DNA from: Acidobacteriaceae bacterium
Lineage (GTDB): Bacteria; Acidobacteriota; Terriglobia; Terriglobales; Acidobacteriaceae
NCBI GenBank assembly: GCA_025462735.1
Contig: JAOAPC010000009.1
Location: 113,469 to 177,468 of the forward strand
Direction: 5' to 3'
DNA: 64,000 bases
The notes under the pieces are model-generated. The model saw only the letters and a program-made list of their open reading frames with translations. It had not been told where the DNA came from and did not search any database. Made by a program: the position numbers and the translations under genes. Positions 8,698-17,708 of the stretch are shown here, one piece after another. Each line of letters begins with the position of its first letter. Positions within the stretch are counted from its first letter, which is position 1.

Positions 8698-9819
8698 TTG
8701 AAAGCGAAGCGGATTCTAATTACCGGTGGCGCTGGATTCGTAGGATCGCATACCGCCGACGCTCTGTTGGGCGCAGGACATGAAGTGCGAATCTTCGACA
8801 ACCTCACGCCCCAGGTACATAAGGACGGCAGGTTCTCATATATCCCCAAAGGCGCGGAGTTTGTCATTGGCGACATGCGGGATAAGAGCCAGGTGGATCG
8901 AGCGGTTAAAAATATCGATGTCATTTTTCACCTTGCGGCCGCGGTGGGCGTCGGCCAATCGATGTACCAGATCTCTGAGTACACCGCGACCAACAATCTG
9001 GGAACAGCGAACTTGTTTCAAGCAATCCTCGATACGCGTTCACAACCCGAGAAAATCGTGGTTGCGTCATCCATGTCGATTTACGGGGAAGGAAAGTATC
9101 TGTGCTCGGAATGTGGTGAAGTGGCGCCGTCTGCTCGCCCACTCAGCCAGATGAAAGCGAAACAATGGGAGACCGTCTGTCCGACTTGCGGACAAGCTCT
9201 TTTCCCCGTGCCTACCCGGGAAGACAAACCGCTCCAGTGCACTTCAATTTATGCGCTGTCAAAAAAAGATCAGGAGGAGATGACTCTCCTCCTCGGGCGG
9301 ACGTATGGGATTCCAGCCGTGGCGTTGCGCTACTTCAATATCTACGGGACGCGACAGTCGCTTTCGAATCCTTACACGGGAGTTGCCGCCATCTTTGCCT
9401 CGCGGCTGATGAATGGTAAGTCTCCGATCATCTTTGAGGACGGCCAGCAAATGCGGGACTTCGTGAGCGTTCACGACATTACAAATGCGAACCTGCTCGC
9501 GATGGAAAAATCCGGAGCCGACGGAAAGGCGGTGAATATTGGTTCAGGGCAGCCGGTCACCATAAACGAAGTGGCTGCTGAGTTGGGACGAGCTCTAGGT
9601 GTTACCGCAACGCCCGAGATCACAGGAAAATATCGCGCCGGGGACATCCGGCACTGCTTTGCAGATATTTCGACTGCTACACAGTTCCTGGGCTATCAGC
9701 CGAAAACCGGGCTGAGGGAAGGAATCGCGGAGCTGGTGGCGTGGTTAGAGTCGCAACAGGCCAGCGACAACGTGGACGAAGCCATGGAGCGGTTAAACGC
9801 CCACGGTCTTGTGGCCTGA
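8698..9819 (+). CDS. NAD-dependent nucleotide-sugar epimerase/dehydratase with four-cysteine insert
   Basis: Extended short-chain dehydrogenase, 373 residues, using a TTG start with GAAGGGA upstream. LITGGAGFVGSHTA binds NAD, and Y185-x3-K189 (YALSK) with the upstream SSMS serine forms the catalytic triad. An insert carries CSEC (136-139) and CPTC (161-164), a probable zinc ribbon; such Cys insertions are known in dTDP-L-rhamnose 4-epimerase-like enzymes (WbiB type), the closest activity I can suggest. It should act on an NDP-sugar in the cytoplasm to supply the glycosyltransferases downstream. The 8490-8697 gap before it holds nothing recognisable. Confidence 0.88.
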   Translation: MKAKRILITGGAGFVGSHTADALLGAGHEVRIFDNLTPQVHKDGRFSYIPKGAEFVIGDMRDKSQVDRAVKNIDVIFHLAAAVGVGQSMYQISEYTATNNLGTANLFQAILDTRSQPEKIVVASSMSIYGEGKYLCSECGEVAPSARPLSQMKAKQWETVCPTCGQALFPVPTREDKPLQCTSIYALSKKDQEEMTLLLGRTYGIPAVALRYFNIYGTRQSLSNPYTGVAAIFASRLMNGKSPIIFEDGQQMRDFVSVHDITNANLLAMEKSGADGKAVNIGSGQPVTINEVAAELGRALGVTATPEITGKYRAGDIRHCFADISTATQFLGYQPKTGLREGIAELVAWLESQQASDNVDEAMERLNAHGLVA

Positions 9820-9882
9820 ATTCTGTGCGCTTGCCTAGCACAGCCGTGCTCCTCCGGGCACGTTCTGCAAAATGAGGGAGAG

Positions 9883-10986
9883 ATGAAAAAGCCGCTATCG
9901 TTTCGTTCTGCCCTGATATTTGGCGGGGCAGGATTTGTGGGTTCGAACTGGGTCCATCATCTGTTAAAGACGACGGATGCACGCATACACATTTACGACA
10001 ATCTTTCACGGCGAGGCGTTCACCAGAATTTGGAGTGGCTTCGGCGGGAGTGTGCCGATTCAGATCGCCTGAGGGTCACAATAGGAGACATTCGCGATGC
10101 CGCGCTGGTGCAACGCGCAGTGCAGAATGCCAGCGAGATTTATCACTTTGCAGCACAGGTAGCGGTGACCAAGTCGGTTGCCGATCCCAAAGAAGATTTC
10201 GAAACAAATGCCCTAGGCACGCTGAATATTCTCGAAGCAGCCCGGAAAAGCGGGCGGCAGCCATTCATTCTTTTTACCTCTACTAACAAGGTCTATGGAA
10301 ATCTCTCGTCCAAGCAGCTAGTGCTGACCGGCAAACGATACTGCGCTCTCGACGAAAAGGGAGTGAACGAAACCCAGCCGCTTGACTTGTATTCTCCTTA
10401 CGGTTGTTCGAAGGGCACCGCCGATCAATATGTGCACGACTACAGCCGCATGTTTGCTTTGCCAACGGTAGTGTTTCGCATGTCATGCATCGCTGGACCG
10501 CAGCAATTTGGAAACGAAGACCAGGGATGGGTGGCGCACTTTCTCTATTCGGCACTGGAAAACAAACCGCTCACAATTTACGGCGACGGCCGCCAGGTGC
10601 GCGACGTACTGTCCGTAAAGGACCTGGTACTCGCGTTTGAAAAGGTGCGCGGACAGATGGAGAAAACTGCTGGGCACATTTACAACGTAGGCGGAGGAAT
10701 TAAGAACTCCGTCTCCCTTTTAGAAGTGATCGACATTATCGAGGAGATTACCGGACGCCGTTTGAATTACTCGTTGAAGAGGCCGCGACCGGGCGACCAG
10801 CTTTTCTACGTCACCGATTTCTCGAAGCTGACTAAGCATACGGGATGGAAACCGAAAATCAGCGTCAGCCAAAACATCGAAATGATCTGGAACTGGTGGA
10901 AGCAGCAGCGTTCGGAAACTGCAGTCATATCGCTTGCCAGCAGACTGCAGCCTGCACTGGCGCAAATTCCGGAGGCTGCCTCGTGA
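9883..10986 (+). CDS. NAD-dependent nucleotide-sugar epimerase, CDP-paratose 2-epimerase-like
   Basis: Extended SDR, 367 residues, GAGGGAG ribosome site before the ATG. IFGGAGFVGSNWVHHL binds NAD, and YGCSK provides the Tyr-x3-Lys pair. The long STNKVYGN loop, the MSCIAGPQQFGNEDQGWVA segment and the late NVGGG resemble CDP-paratose/CDP-tyvelose 2-epimerases, but related 4-epimerases and 4,6-dehydratases cannot be excluded. Its last four bases overlap the GTG start of the B12 radical SAM gene, indicating coupled expression. With the preceding SDR it implies at least one unusual deoxy or epimerised sugar donor. Confidence 0.88.
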   Translation: MKKPLSFRSALIFGGAGFVGSNWVHHLLKTTDARIHIYDNLSRRGVHQNLEWLRRECADSDRLRVTIGDIRDAALVQRAVQNASEIYHFAAQVAVTKSVADPKEDFETNALGTLNILEAARKSGRQPFILFTSTNKVYGNLSSKQLVLTGKRYCALDEKGVNETQPLDLYSPYGCSKGTADQYVHDYSRMFALPTVVFRMSCIAGPQQFGNEDQGWVAHFLYSALENKPLTIYGDGRQVRDVLSVKDLVLAFEKVRGQMEKTAGHIYNVGGGIKNSVSLLEVIDIIEEITGRRLNYSLKRPRPGDQLFYVTDFSKLTKHTGWKPKISVSQNIEMIWNWWKQQRSETAVISLASRLQPALAQIPEAAS

Positions 10987-12269
10987 AGTTTGCTCTAGTG
11001 AATCCGGCATGGACCTTTGAGGGATCAACCTATTTCGGCTGCCAGGAGCCACATTATCCGCTGGAGTTGCTCTTTGCTGCCGACCAGATCAAAGAGGCTG
11101 GCCACCAGCCATTGCTTATTGACGCTCAACTGCAGCAGCTGGGCACGCGAGAGGTGAAGACCCAGCTGGATAGTTTTTCACCAGACTTCCTCGTAATTCC
11201 GACTGCGCCGTCGTATCTCTTCTGGCGCTGTCCGCCGCCCGAGCTACGGGTTCCACAGCAATGGTTCACGGAATTAGGCGGACGAGCGGTGAAAGTTGCG
11301 ATTGGGCCGCATCCTTCGGCGACGCCCGGCGCGACGCTGCGAAAATTGAATTGCGATGTTGCGATGCGAGGTGAACCGGACCAGACGCTCCACCAACTCG
11401 CATCGAAATCGTGGTCAGAAATTGAAGGTTGTTGCTGGCGAGATGGATCGGGAGTCCATTTCAGTCATAGCTTAGGCGTGACTGATATGAAGAAGGTGGG
11501 CGCGCTCACCTTCGAGAATTACACCGTCGAGGCGCATTCCCACAGGCACCACGTTTTTCATGGCTCAGGCCGAGGCGCTGAGCTTGAGTTCGCGCGCGGT
11601 TGTCCCTGGGCGTGCAGCTTCTGCAATAAGACTCTGTTTCGAAACAAGTTTCGCGAGCGGGAGTTGGGAGCCGTTCTGAAAGAAGTGGACACCCTGATTG
11701 CGCGAGGAGTTGACTACATCTATTGGATTGACGAAATTTTTGGCGTCGGAAAAGCGGTCCGCCAGCTGTTGCAGGAACTTGCAAGCCGTTCAATCACCAT
11801 CGGCCTGCAGACGCGAATCGATTTGTGGGACGAACAATCGCTTGACCTTCTGGGAGCGGCGCATTGCATTTCCATGGAATGCGGCATTGAGTCGATCACC
11901 GATGCCGGGCGCGACGAGCTGAACAAGAATTGCCGCATTTCGACTGAAAGAATCGGCGAGCTTCTCGTTTATGCACGGCAGCGCATTCCGTGGGTGCAGG
12001 CGAACCTGATTCTTACGGAACACGATGAACGCGGCCATGTACGGGCGTTCCAGGAGAACCTGCGCAAGCACGGCGTCTGGGTCAGCGAGCCGGTGCCGAT
12101 GTTCGCCTTTCCTGGCACGCCTGATTACTTACAGCGATTTGGTCCGCCCGACGATCACGCGTGGGAGCGCGCGCACGAGCACTATCTATCGGCGTTCTGC
12201 AAAAAAGGATTTAGCGATATTCAGGACCAGCAACCGGTTGCGATTGAGGAGCTGGAATGTACGTACTGA
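10983..12269 (+). CDS. B12-binding-domain radical SAM protein (TIGR04295-like)
   Basis: 428 residues from a GTG inside the preceding stop (GTGA). The N-terminal ~150 residues form a Rossmann-like B12-binding domain (FALVNPAW...LFAADQIKEAGH). The radical SAM core has the [4Fe-4S] motif C207-x3-C211-x2-C214 (RGCPWACSFC). The family includes P-, C- or B-methyl transferring and ring-rearranging enzymes acting on unactivated carbons; from memory this one resembles NCBI family TIGR04295. Placed between sugar epimerases and glycosyltransferases, it may C-methylate or otherwise remodel a sugar or lipid carrier; the substrate is unknown. Confidence 0.88.
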   Translation: MKFALVNPAWTFEGSTYFGCQEPHYPLELLFAADQIKEAGHQPLLIDAQLQQLGTREVKTQLDSFSPDFLVIPTAPSYLFWRCPPPELRVPQQWFTELGGRAVKVAIGPHPSATPGATLRKLNCDVAMRGEPDQTLHQLASKSWSEIEGCCWRDGSGVHFSHSLGVTDMKKVGALTFENYTVEAHSHRHHVFHGSGRGAELEFARGCPWACSFCNKTLFRNKFRERELGAVLKEVDTLIARGVDYIYWIDEIFGVGKAVRQLLQELASRSITIGLQTRIDLWDEQSLDLLGAAHCISMECGIESITDAGRDELNKNCRISTERIGELLVYARQRIPWVQANLILTEHDERGHVRAFQENLRKHGVWVSEPVPMFAFPGTPDYLQRFGPPDDHAWERAHEHYLSAFCKKGFSDIQDQQPVAIEELECTY

Positions 12270-13357
12270 TCACCTCCGACACCGTCGGCGGGGTCTGGAC
12301 TTACACGCAAGAACTCGTTACCGGACTTGTCTACGCAGGCCATCGTGTCACACTTGTCAGTTTTGGTAAGCTGCCACTGCCACACCAGACCGCCTGGATG
12401 CAAACTCTTTCGGGACTCGATTATCGTCCAACCGAATATCGTTTGGAATGGATGGAAATATCTGATCGCGATATTGAAGAATCCAAGCGTTATCTCGAAC
12501 TGCTAATCGCGGAAGTCAAACCGGATGTGCTCCATTTCAGCCAATACTGCTATGGCGACCTCGCAACGAGCATCCCGAAAGTAGTGGTTGCGCACAGTGA
12601 CATCGTGAGCTGGTGGGTCGCCGTTCACGGCCGCGAACCGGATGAAACTCCATGGATGCGCAATTATCGCGATATGGTGAGCAACGGATTGAGCGGGTCA
12701 GATTTGGTGGTTGCGCCATCGCGCTGGATGCTCGATCAAGTTTCGAAATACTATCTGCAGCCCTCGGCTGAGCTGGTGATTTACAACGGACGAAGCCCTG
12801 CATTGTTCGAGCCTCACTTGCCGAAGCAAGACTACATCCTCTCGGTGGGCCGCATCTGGGACCCTGCGAAAAATGTTTCGCTGTTGCTCGAACATGAGCA
12901 GGAGTCACGGATTTCAATCGTTGGCTGGGACCGTGAGCCGGGAAGGGAACACCAGCACCGGGACGTTCACGCCCCCAAAAACGTGAGCCTATTGGGAGCG
13001 AAATCTCAGGCTGAGTTATGGGATATATATTCCCGCGCCGGAATTTATGTTGCGCCTTCGCGGTATGAGCCTTTCGGACTGGCTCCGCTTGAGGCCGCGT
13101 TGTCACGGTGTGCGCTGGTTTTGAACGACAATCCGGTATTTCACGAGCTCTGGAGTAATTCGGGTATTTTCTTTAAAAAAGACGACGCTGAGGATTGCGC
13201 CCGAAAAATTAACGAGCTTCGACGAGACCCCGAATTGCGGCAAAGGTGCGCGGATCGCGGCTTCGAAAACGCGTGCGAGAAGTTCAGCGCATTGAGAATG
13301 GTCGAGCAATACGAGCACGCCTATCAGGAGCTGTCCTCACGGGTAAGGGTCGCATGA
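12257..13357 (+). CDS. Glycosyltransferase family 4
   Basis: GT-B retaining glycosyltransferase, 366 residues, cytoplasmic. The N-terminus TSDTVGGVWTYTQELVTGL is typical of GT4 acceptor domains. The C-terminal donor domain shows ILSVGRIWDPAKN and the E-x7-E signature in YEPFGLAPLEAALSRC. It overlaps the radical SAM gene by 13 bases and its stop overlaps the next ATG by 4 (ATGA). It should add one sugar during assembly of the cassette's glycan. Confidence 0.92.
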   Translation: MYVLITSDTVGGVWTYTQELVTGLVYAGHRVTLVSFGKLPLPHQTAWMQTLSGLDYRPTEYRLEWMEISDRDIEESKRYLELLIAEVKPDVLHFSQYCYGDLATSIPKVVVAHSDIVSWWVAVHGREPDETPWMRNYRDMVSNGLSGSDLVVAPSRWMLDQVSKYYLQPSAELVIYNGRSPALFEPHLPKQDYILSVGRIWDPAKNVSLLLEHEQESRISIVGWDREPGREHQHRDVHAPKNVSLLGAKSQAELWDIYSRAGIYVAPSRYEPFGLAPLEAALSRCALVLNDNPVFHELWSNSGIFFKKDDAEDCARKINELRRDPELRQRCADRGFENACEKFSALRMVEQYEHAYQELSSRVRVA

Positions 13358-14472
13358 CCGGCAAGCTAAGCTTTCGCTTCTTCGCGCATTCGTGGATCTC
13401 CGATTGGAACCACGGCAATGCGCATTTTCTCCGTGGCCTGGCCAGTGAGCTGGTGAACCAGGGACACGAAGTGCGCTGCTACGAGGAGCGCGACGGCTGG
13501 TCCGTGCGCAACCTTGCGGAAGAGGGAACTGGTGCAGCCGATCGAGCACTGCAGGATTTCCGGCGCGCATTTCCCGCACTCGATGTGCGCCACTACACAA
13601 ACGACAGCGGCTTTAAAGAATTTCTGCACCGTGAACTTCGTGGCGCCGACGTAGTAGTGATTCACGAATGGAATTCCCCCGATGTAGTCGCGAACATTCT
13701 TTCGCTAAAACCGAAATTCGGCTTCCGCGCACTGTTCCACGACACGCATCATCGCGCGTACACCAACCCGGGCGAGGTGATGCGATTTCCTTTGGCCGAC
13801 TTTGACGGTGTGCTGGCGTTCGGCGAGGCAATCCGCAAGATCTATTCCGAAGCCTTCGGCGTGAAGCGAGTCTGGACATTTCACGAGGCCGCTGACACCG
13901 CGCATTTTTTCCCGACTGAAACTGCTAAAGATACCGACGTAGTGTGGATCGGAAATTGGGGCGACGAAGAACGCACGAAGGAGCTGCAAGAATTTCTAAT
14001 CACGCCGGCGTCAGCCATGCGCGATCACAAATTCGCGGTGCACGGAGTGCGTTACCCGGACGACGCATTAGGCCGGCTTGCGGCTTCGGGCGTTGAGTTT
14101 CGCGGATATCTGTCGAATCTTCGCGCTCCGCAGGTATACTCCCGCAGCCGAGTCAGCTTGCACGTTCCCAGAAGGTTCTATGCGAACGGACTAAGCGGTG
14201 TGCCGACCATTCGGGTATTCGAAGCTTTGGCCGCAGGTTCGCCACTGGTGTGTTCACCGTGGAGTGATAGTGAAGGCCTGTTCCGGCCGGGCCAAGACTA
14301 CATTTGCGTGCCTGATAAATCTGCCATGATCAGCGAACTGAAACATTTGCTCCGCGACGAAGCAGCCCGGAAGCAAATCGCGGCGAGTGGACTCGAGACC
14401 ACACGAGCGCGACACACCTGTGCACATCGCGCACAACAGCTTCAACAAATCTGCCATGAGCTGGAGAACTGA
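13354..14472 (+). CDS. CgeB-like glycosyltransferase (GT-B), copy 1
   Basis: 372 residues; start fixed by the ATGA overlap with the previous gene. It has a GT-B fold with ISDWNHGNAHFLRGLASEL at the N-terminus, a central WIGNWGDEERTKEL strand opening the donor domain, and IRVFEALAAGSPLVCSPW as the nucleotide-sugar-binding stretch of the Glyco_trans_1_2/CgeB type. It belongs to the same superfamily as the next two genes but is the most divergent. Only 4 bases separate it from its downstream neighbour. Donor and acceptor are unknown. Confidence 0.88.
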   Translation: MTGKLSFRFFAHSWISDWNHGNAHFLRGLASELVNQGHEVRCYEERDGWSVRNLAEEGTGAADRALQDFRRAFPALDVRHYTNDSGFKEFLHRELRGADVVVIHEWNSPDVVANILSLKPKFGFRALFHDTHHRAYTNPGEVMRFPLADFDGVLAFGEAIRKIYSEAFGVKRVWTFHEAADTAHFFPTETAKDTDVVWIGNWGDEERTKELQEFLITPASAMRDHKFAVHGVRYPDDALGRLAASGVEFRGYLSNLRAPQVYSRSRVSLHVPRRFYANGLSGVPTIRVFEALAAGSPLVCSPWSDSEGLFRPGQDYICVPDKSAMISELKHLLRDEAARKQIAASGLETTRARHTCAHRAQQLQQICHELEN

Positions 14473-14476
14473 CCGG

Positions 14477-15589
14477 ATGAAAATCTATGTCTTCGGATCC
14501 AGCCTGACCTCGTGCTACTGGAATGGAGCGGCAACTTACTATCGCGGAATTTATAAGAACCTGAGCAAACTGGGGCACGAGATTACCTTCGCCGAACCAG
14601 ACATCTATAACCGGCAGCAGAATCGGGACTGCGCTGAAATTGATTACGCGACAGTACGCGTGTATCAGACGCCGCGAGATCTCGACAAGGTCTTGTCCGA
14701 GTCATGCGACTCAGATCTGATTGTTAAGCACAGCGGCGTTGGCGCAGATGATGAACTGCTGGAGGCCGAGGTCCTGCTCTGCGGCTCGGCAGCAACTCGA
14801 GTTGCATTTTGGGATGTCGATGCTCCGGCTACGCTCGCGCGTGTAGATCAAAACCTGAGTGACCCATTCCGAGAGCTGATTCCGAAATATGATTTCATCT
14901 TCACTTATGGCGGCGGCAATCCTGTCATCGAGCAGTATGCGAGCCTGGGCGCGAAAAATTGTATTCCGATCTATAACGGACTCGACCCCGAAACGCACCA
15001 TCCGGTTGCACCCGATCAGAAATTCAAGTGCGATCTTGCGCTCGTGGGAAACCGCCTGCCGGACAGGGAAGCGCGAGTAGAGCAGTTTTTCCTGGCGGCG
15101 GCGGAAAAGGCGCCGGAATTTCAATTTCTACTCGGTGGCGAAGGATGGGGCGGCAGAAGCTTGCCGCGGAATGTCCGCTGGATTGGACACGTACGCACGG
15201 AACATCACAATGTCATTAACTGCTCGGCCCGTATGGTCCTGAATATTAACCGCGAGTCGATGGCGCGGACCGGTTTCTCTCCGCCCACGCGGGTGTTCGA
15301 GGCAGCGGGTGCGGCTGCGTGCCTCATAACCGATGCCTGGACCGGGGTGGAAGAATTCTTTGACCCTGGTCGCGAAATTCTGGTAGCGACGGATGCGGAG
15401 GATGTTGTCCAATATCTCCGCGACATTCCGCCGGCGCATGCTCGGCACATCGGCTCAGCTATGCACAGCCGGGCGCTTCGAGACCATACTTATGAACTTC
15501 GAGCAAAGGAAGTCGACATCGTTTTGCAAAGTGAAACGCGATCGCAATCGAAAGACATTCCCGCTCCACTCGTCGACTCTGCTGCATAG
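14477..15589 (+). CDS. CgeB-like glycosyltransferase, copy 2
   Basis: 370 residues, ATG with a CCGGA-containing stretch upstream. The N-terminus VFGSSLTSCYWNGAATYYRG aligns with the start of the next gene. The donor half has CDLALVGNRLPDRE and RVFEAAGAAACLITDAW followed by EEFFDPGREILVA, typical of CgeB-like (spore maturation/GT1-type) transferases. It is a clear paralogue of the following gene, so the pair arose by tandem duplication and probably adds similar sugars. Confidence 0.88.
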   Translation: MKIYVFGSSLTSCYWNGAATYYRGIYKNLSKLGHEITFAEPDIYNRQQNRDCAEIDYATVRVYQTPRDLDKVLSESCDSDLIVKHSGVGADDELLEAEVLLCGSAATRVAFWDVDAPATLARVDQNLSDPFRELIPKYDFIFTYGGGNPVIEQYASLGAKNCIPIYNGLDPETHHPVAPDQKFKCDLALVGNRLPDREARVEQFFLAAAEKAPEFQFLLGGEGWGGRSLPRNVRWIGHVRTEHHNVINCSARMVLNINRESMARTGFSPPTRVFEAAGAAACLITDAWTGVEEFFDPGREILVATDAEDVVQYLRDIPPAHARHIGSAMHSRALRDHTYELRAKEVDIVLQSETRSQSKDIPAPLVDSAA

Positions 15590-15598
15590 GAAACGCAC

Positions 15599-16681
15599 GT
15601 GAAGATTGTTATCTGTGGCCTGTCCATCACGTCGTCCTGGGGTAACGGCCACGCGACCACCTATCGTGCGCTGACCCGTGCCTTACGTGCACGCGGTCAC
15701 GACATAGTGTTTTTCGAACGCGACGTGGAATGGTATGCCTCCAACCGCGATATGCCAGAGCCGCCATTTTGCCGTGTTCACCTATATGAGCATTGGCAGG
15801 ATGTAGCGAATTTGCTTCGCCGGGAATTGGACGAAGCCGACGTCGCCATGGTCGGCTCATTTTTCCCGGACGGTATCAAAGCTATAGACGTGATGCTGGA
15901 TTCCGGCAGTAGCGTAAAAGCCTTTTACGATATCGACACTCCAATCACCGTCTCCCAGCTTCGCGCGGGAGATGCCGAGTATCTCCGCCGAGATCAGATT
16001 CCGGGCTTCACCGTGTACTTCAGCTTCACCGGCGGTCCTATGCTGCGCGAGCTGCAGACCACGTTCGGCGCCAAGCGCCCGGTTCCGCTCTATTGCTCTT
16101 TCGATCCCGATCGTTACCGTTGGCGAGAACCTGACCTGCGCTACCAATGCCACCTCAGTTATATGGGGACCTACGCTCCGGACCGTCAAGGGAAGCTGGA
16201 GGAGTTGTTCTGCAGGCCTGCACGGGCCCTGGCGGAAAAGGAATTCCTGCTGGCGGGGCCACAATATCCTGCTGAGACCGCGTGGCCGACGAACGTGCGG
16301 CGTATCGTTCATCTCCAGCCCGAGTTTCACCCGTATTTTTATTCCTCTTCGTTGCTCACGCTTAATCTGACCCGAGATGCGATGGTTGAGGCTGGCTATT
16401 CGCCCTCGGTTCGTCTTTTCGAGGCCGCCGGATGTGGCAGCGCGATCATTTCCGACGTATGGCCGGGACTCGAAACCTTTTTCATTCCGAATGATGAAAT
16501 TCTTCTCGCACGCTCTTCTGCCGATGTAATTTCATGTCTGAAGAATGTTGGTGAAAACGAAGCCCGCCAAATCGGACTGCGTGCCCAGGAGCGGGTGCTG
16601 GCCGAACATAGCGCCCAAAGGCGAGCCATCCAGTTTGAAGAAATCGTTGGCGCGAAGGCTCCCGTCGGGCAACTTGCCTAA
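15599..16681 (+). CDS. CgeB-like glycosyltransferase, copy 3
   Basis: 360 residues from a GTG start. It is paralogous to the preceding gene along its length: CGLSITSSWGNGHATTYRA at the N-terminus, CHLSYMGTYAPDRQGKLEE at the donor domain, and RLFEAAGCGSAIISDVW then ETFFIPNDEILLA near the end. It is last in the cassette and followed directly by a strong terminator, which defines the right boundary of the transcription unit. Confidence 0.88.
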   Translation: MKIVICGLSITSSWGNGHATTYRALTRALRARGHDIVFFERDVEWYASNRDMPEPPFCRVHLYEHWQDVANLLRRELDEADVAMVGSFFPDGIKAIDVMLDSGSSVKAFYDIDTPITVSQLRAGDAEYLRRDQIPGFTVYFSFTGGPMLRELQTTFGAKRPVPLYCSFDPDRYRWREPDLRYQCHLSYMGTYAPDRQGKLEELFCRPARALAEKEFLLAGPQYPAETAWPTNVRRIVHLQPEFHPYFYSSSLLTLNLTRDAMVEAGYSPSVRLFEAAGCGSAIISDVWPGLETFFIPNDEILLARSSADVISCLKNVGENEARQIGLRAQERVLAEHSAQRRAIQFEEIVGAKAPVGQLA

Positions 16682-16703
16682 AAGAGAATCGACAAACAAA
16701 AAA

Positions 16704-16730
16704 AGCCAGGCTCCTGAGCCTGGCTTTTTA
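16704..16730. terminator. Bidirectional rho-independent terminator
   Basis: A 10-bp perfect stem AGCCAGGCTC/GAGCCTGGCT, with Ts after it on the plus strand and a longer A run before it (Ts on the minus strand). It lies between the convergent glycan cassette and the SYLF gene and should serve both. Confidence 0.9.
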
Positions 16731-16749
16731 AACAGAAGGACGAGTCGAG

Positions 16750-17532
16750 TTACTGGATCGTGTGCTGTTCGTCTGACGTGCTGGGCGTAATCAAGCTCCC
16801 CTGATTACCAACTATTGTGGAATACTTCCGCACGGCTGCCAGGAACGGCTCGCTTCCGCGCGGAGCTGTCACCTTACCATTCAGGATTGTGGCAAACGGC
16901 ACCATTTTCCCGTAGAGAATACGCGTCTCATCGCGGTCTTGGGCGATCTTGGAACCGTTTATGTCGACGCCCGCAAATATACCGCGTGCCCGCGAGTAGC
17001 TAAGTATTTCCGACTTCATTTTCCAATCGGTGCCAGCGGCAGCGTCCCGTCCAACCGGGCCTGCGGCTGCGGAGGCGCCGGCGCCGACCTTGAACTTGCT
17101 CGAGAGCAGCGCATCCATGCCTTTCTGGTTCATAACTAACATGACCAGATCAACCGCCTGCCCGCCAATTTGCAATCCCCAGCTTCCGCCAGTGATAGAA
17201 AACGGAGCCGGAGCGCTCCACCCGTGCGCTGTTCGGCAAGTAGCCACGCCCTTGCCATGACTGCCACCAAACCCAATGGCGATTTTCACCATGGATGGAA
17301 CCACGGCTACACACTTTGCGTCGCTCATGATCTTGTCTGGGATAGCCTTGTCTTTTACCCCCATGATTTCATCGAGCACTGCGGCAGCATTTTTAATTCT
17401 CTTTTCAATATCCGATTGATTTGCGTTCTCTTCATCTGACTGAGCCGCAGCCCAGCCCACGCTCGCCACTAACATCACCATGGTGCTGAGCGCCAGAAGT
17501 AAACTCGTGACCGCCCCTCTGTTCCGTTTCAT
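16750..17532 (-). CDS. Secreted SYLF-domain (Ysc84-like) lipid-binding protein
   Basis: 260 residues from the ATG at 17532 (GAGG upstream). A signal peptide ends near AAAQ (about residue 29). The rest is one SYLF domain: KRIKNAAAVLDEIMG, AIPDKIMSDAKCVAVVPS, GFGGSHGKGVATCR, SITGGSWGLQIGGQAVDLVMLV and SEILSYSRARGIFAGVDINGS. SYLF domains bind acidic lipids; bacterial members are periplasmic or surface proteins of unclear role. It is separated from the sortase operon upstream by 176 bases. Confidence 0.93.
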   Translation of the reverse strand: MKRNRGAVTSLLLALSTMVMLVASVGWAAAQSDEENANQSDIEKRIKNAAAVLDEIMGVKDKAIPDKIMSDAKCVAVVPSMVKIAIGFGGSHGKGVATCRTAHGWSAPAPFSITGGSWGLQIGGQAVDLVMLVMNQKGMDALLSSKFKVGAGASAAAGPVGRDAAAGTDWKMKSEILSYSRARGIFAGVDINGSKIAQDRDETRILYGKMVPFATILNGKVTAPRGSEPFLAAVRKYSTIVGNQGSLITPSTSDEQHTIQ

Positions 17533-17708
17533 AGATTTATCCTCAGTTTCAATTTCTCTGCCCAAAGGCAAGTTTTTACCCTATCTTCAACCTAAAGCGT
17601 AGTCTTGCGACCAGCCTCTTACTATCCAGTGAAGCATGTAATTGGGAACAAAAGGCTACCTAGAGAAAGCACTTGGAAGCTTAAGTAAACCAAGAACTTA
17701 GGTTGTGC

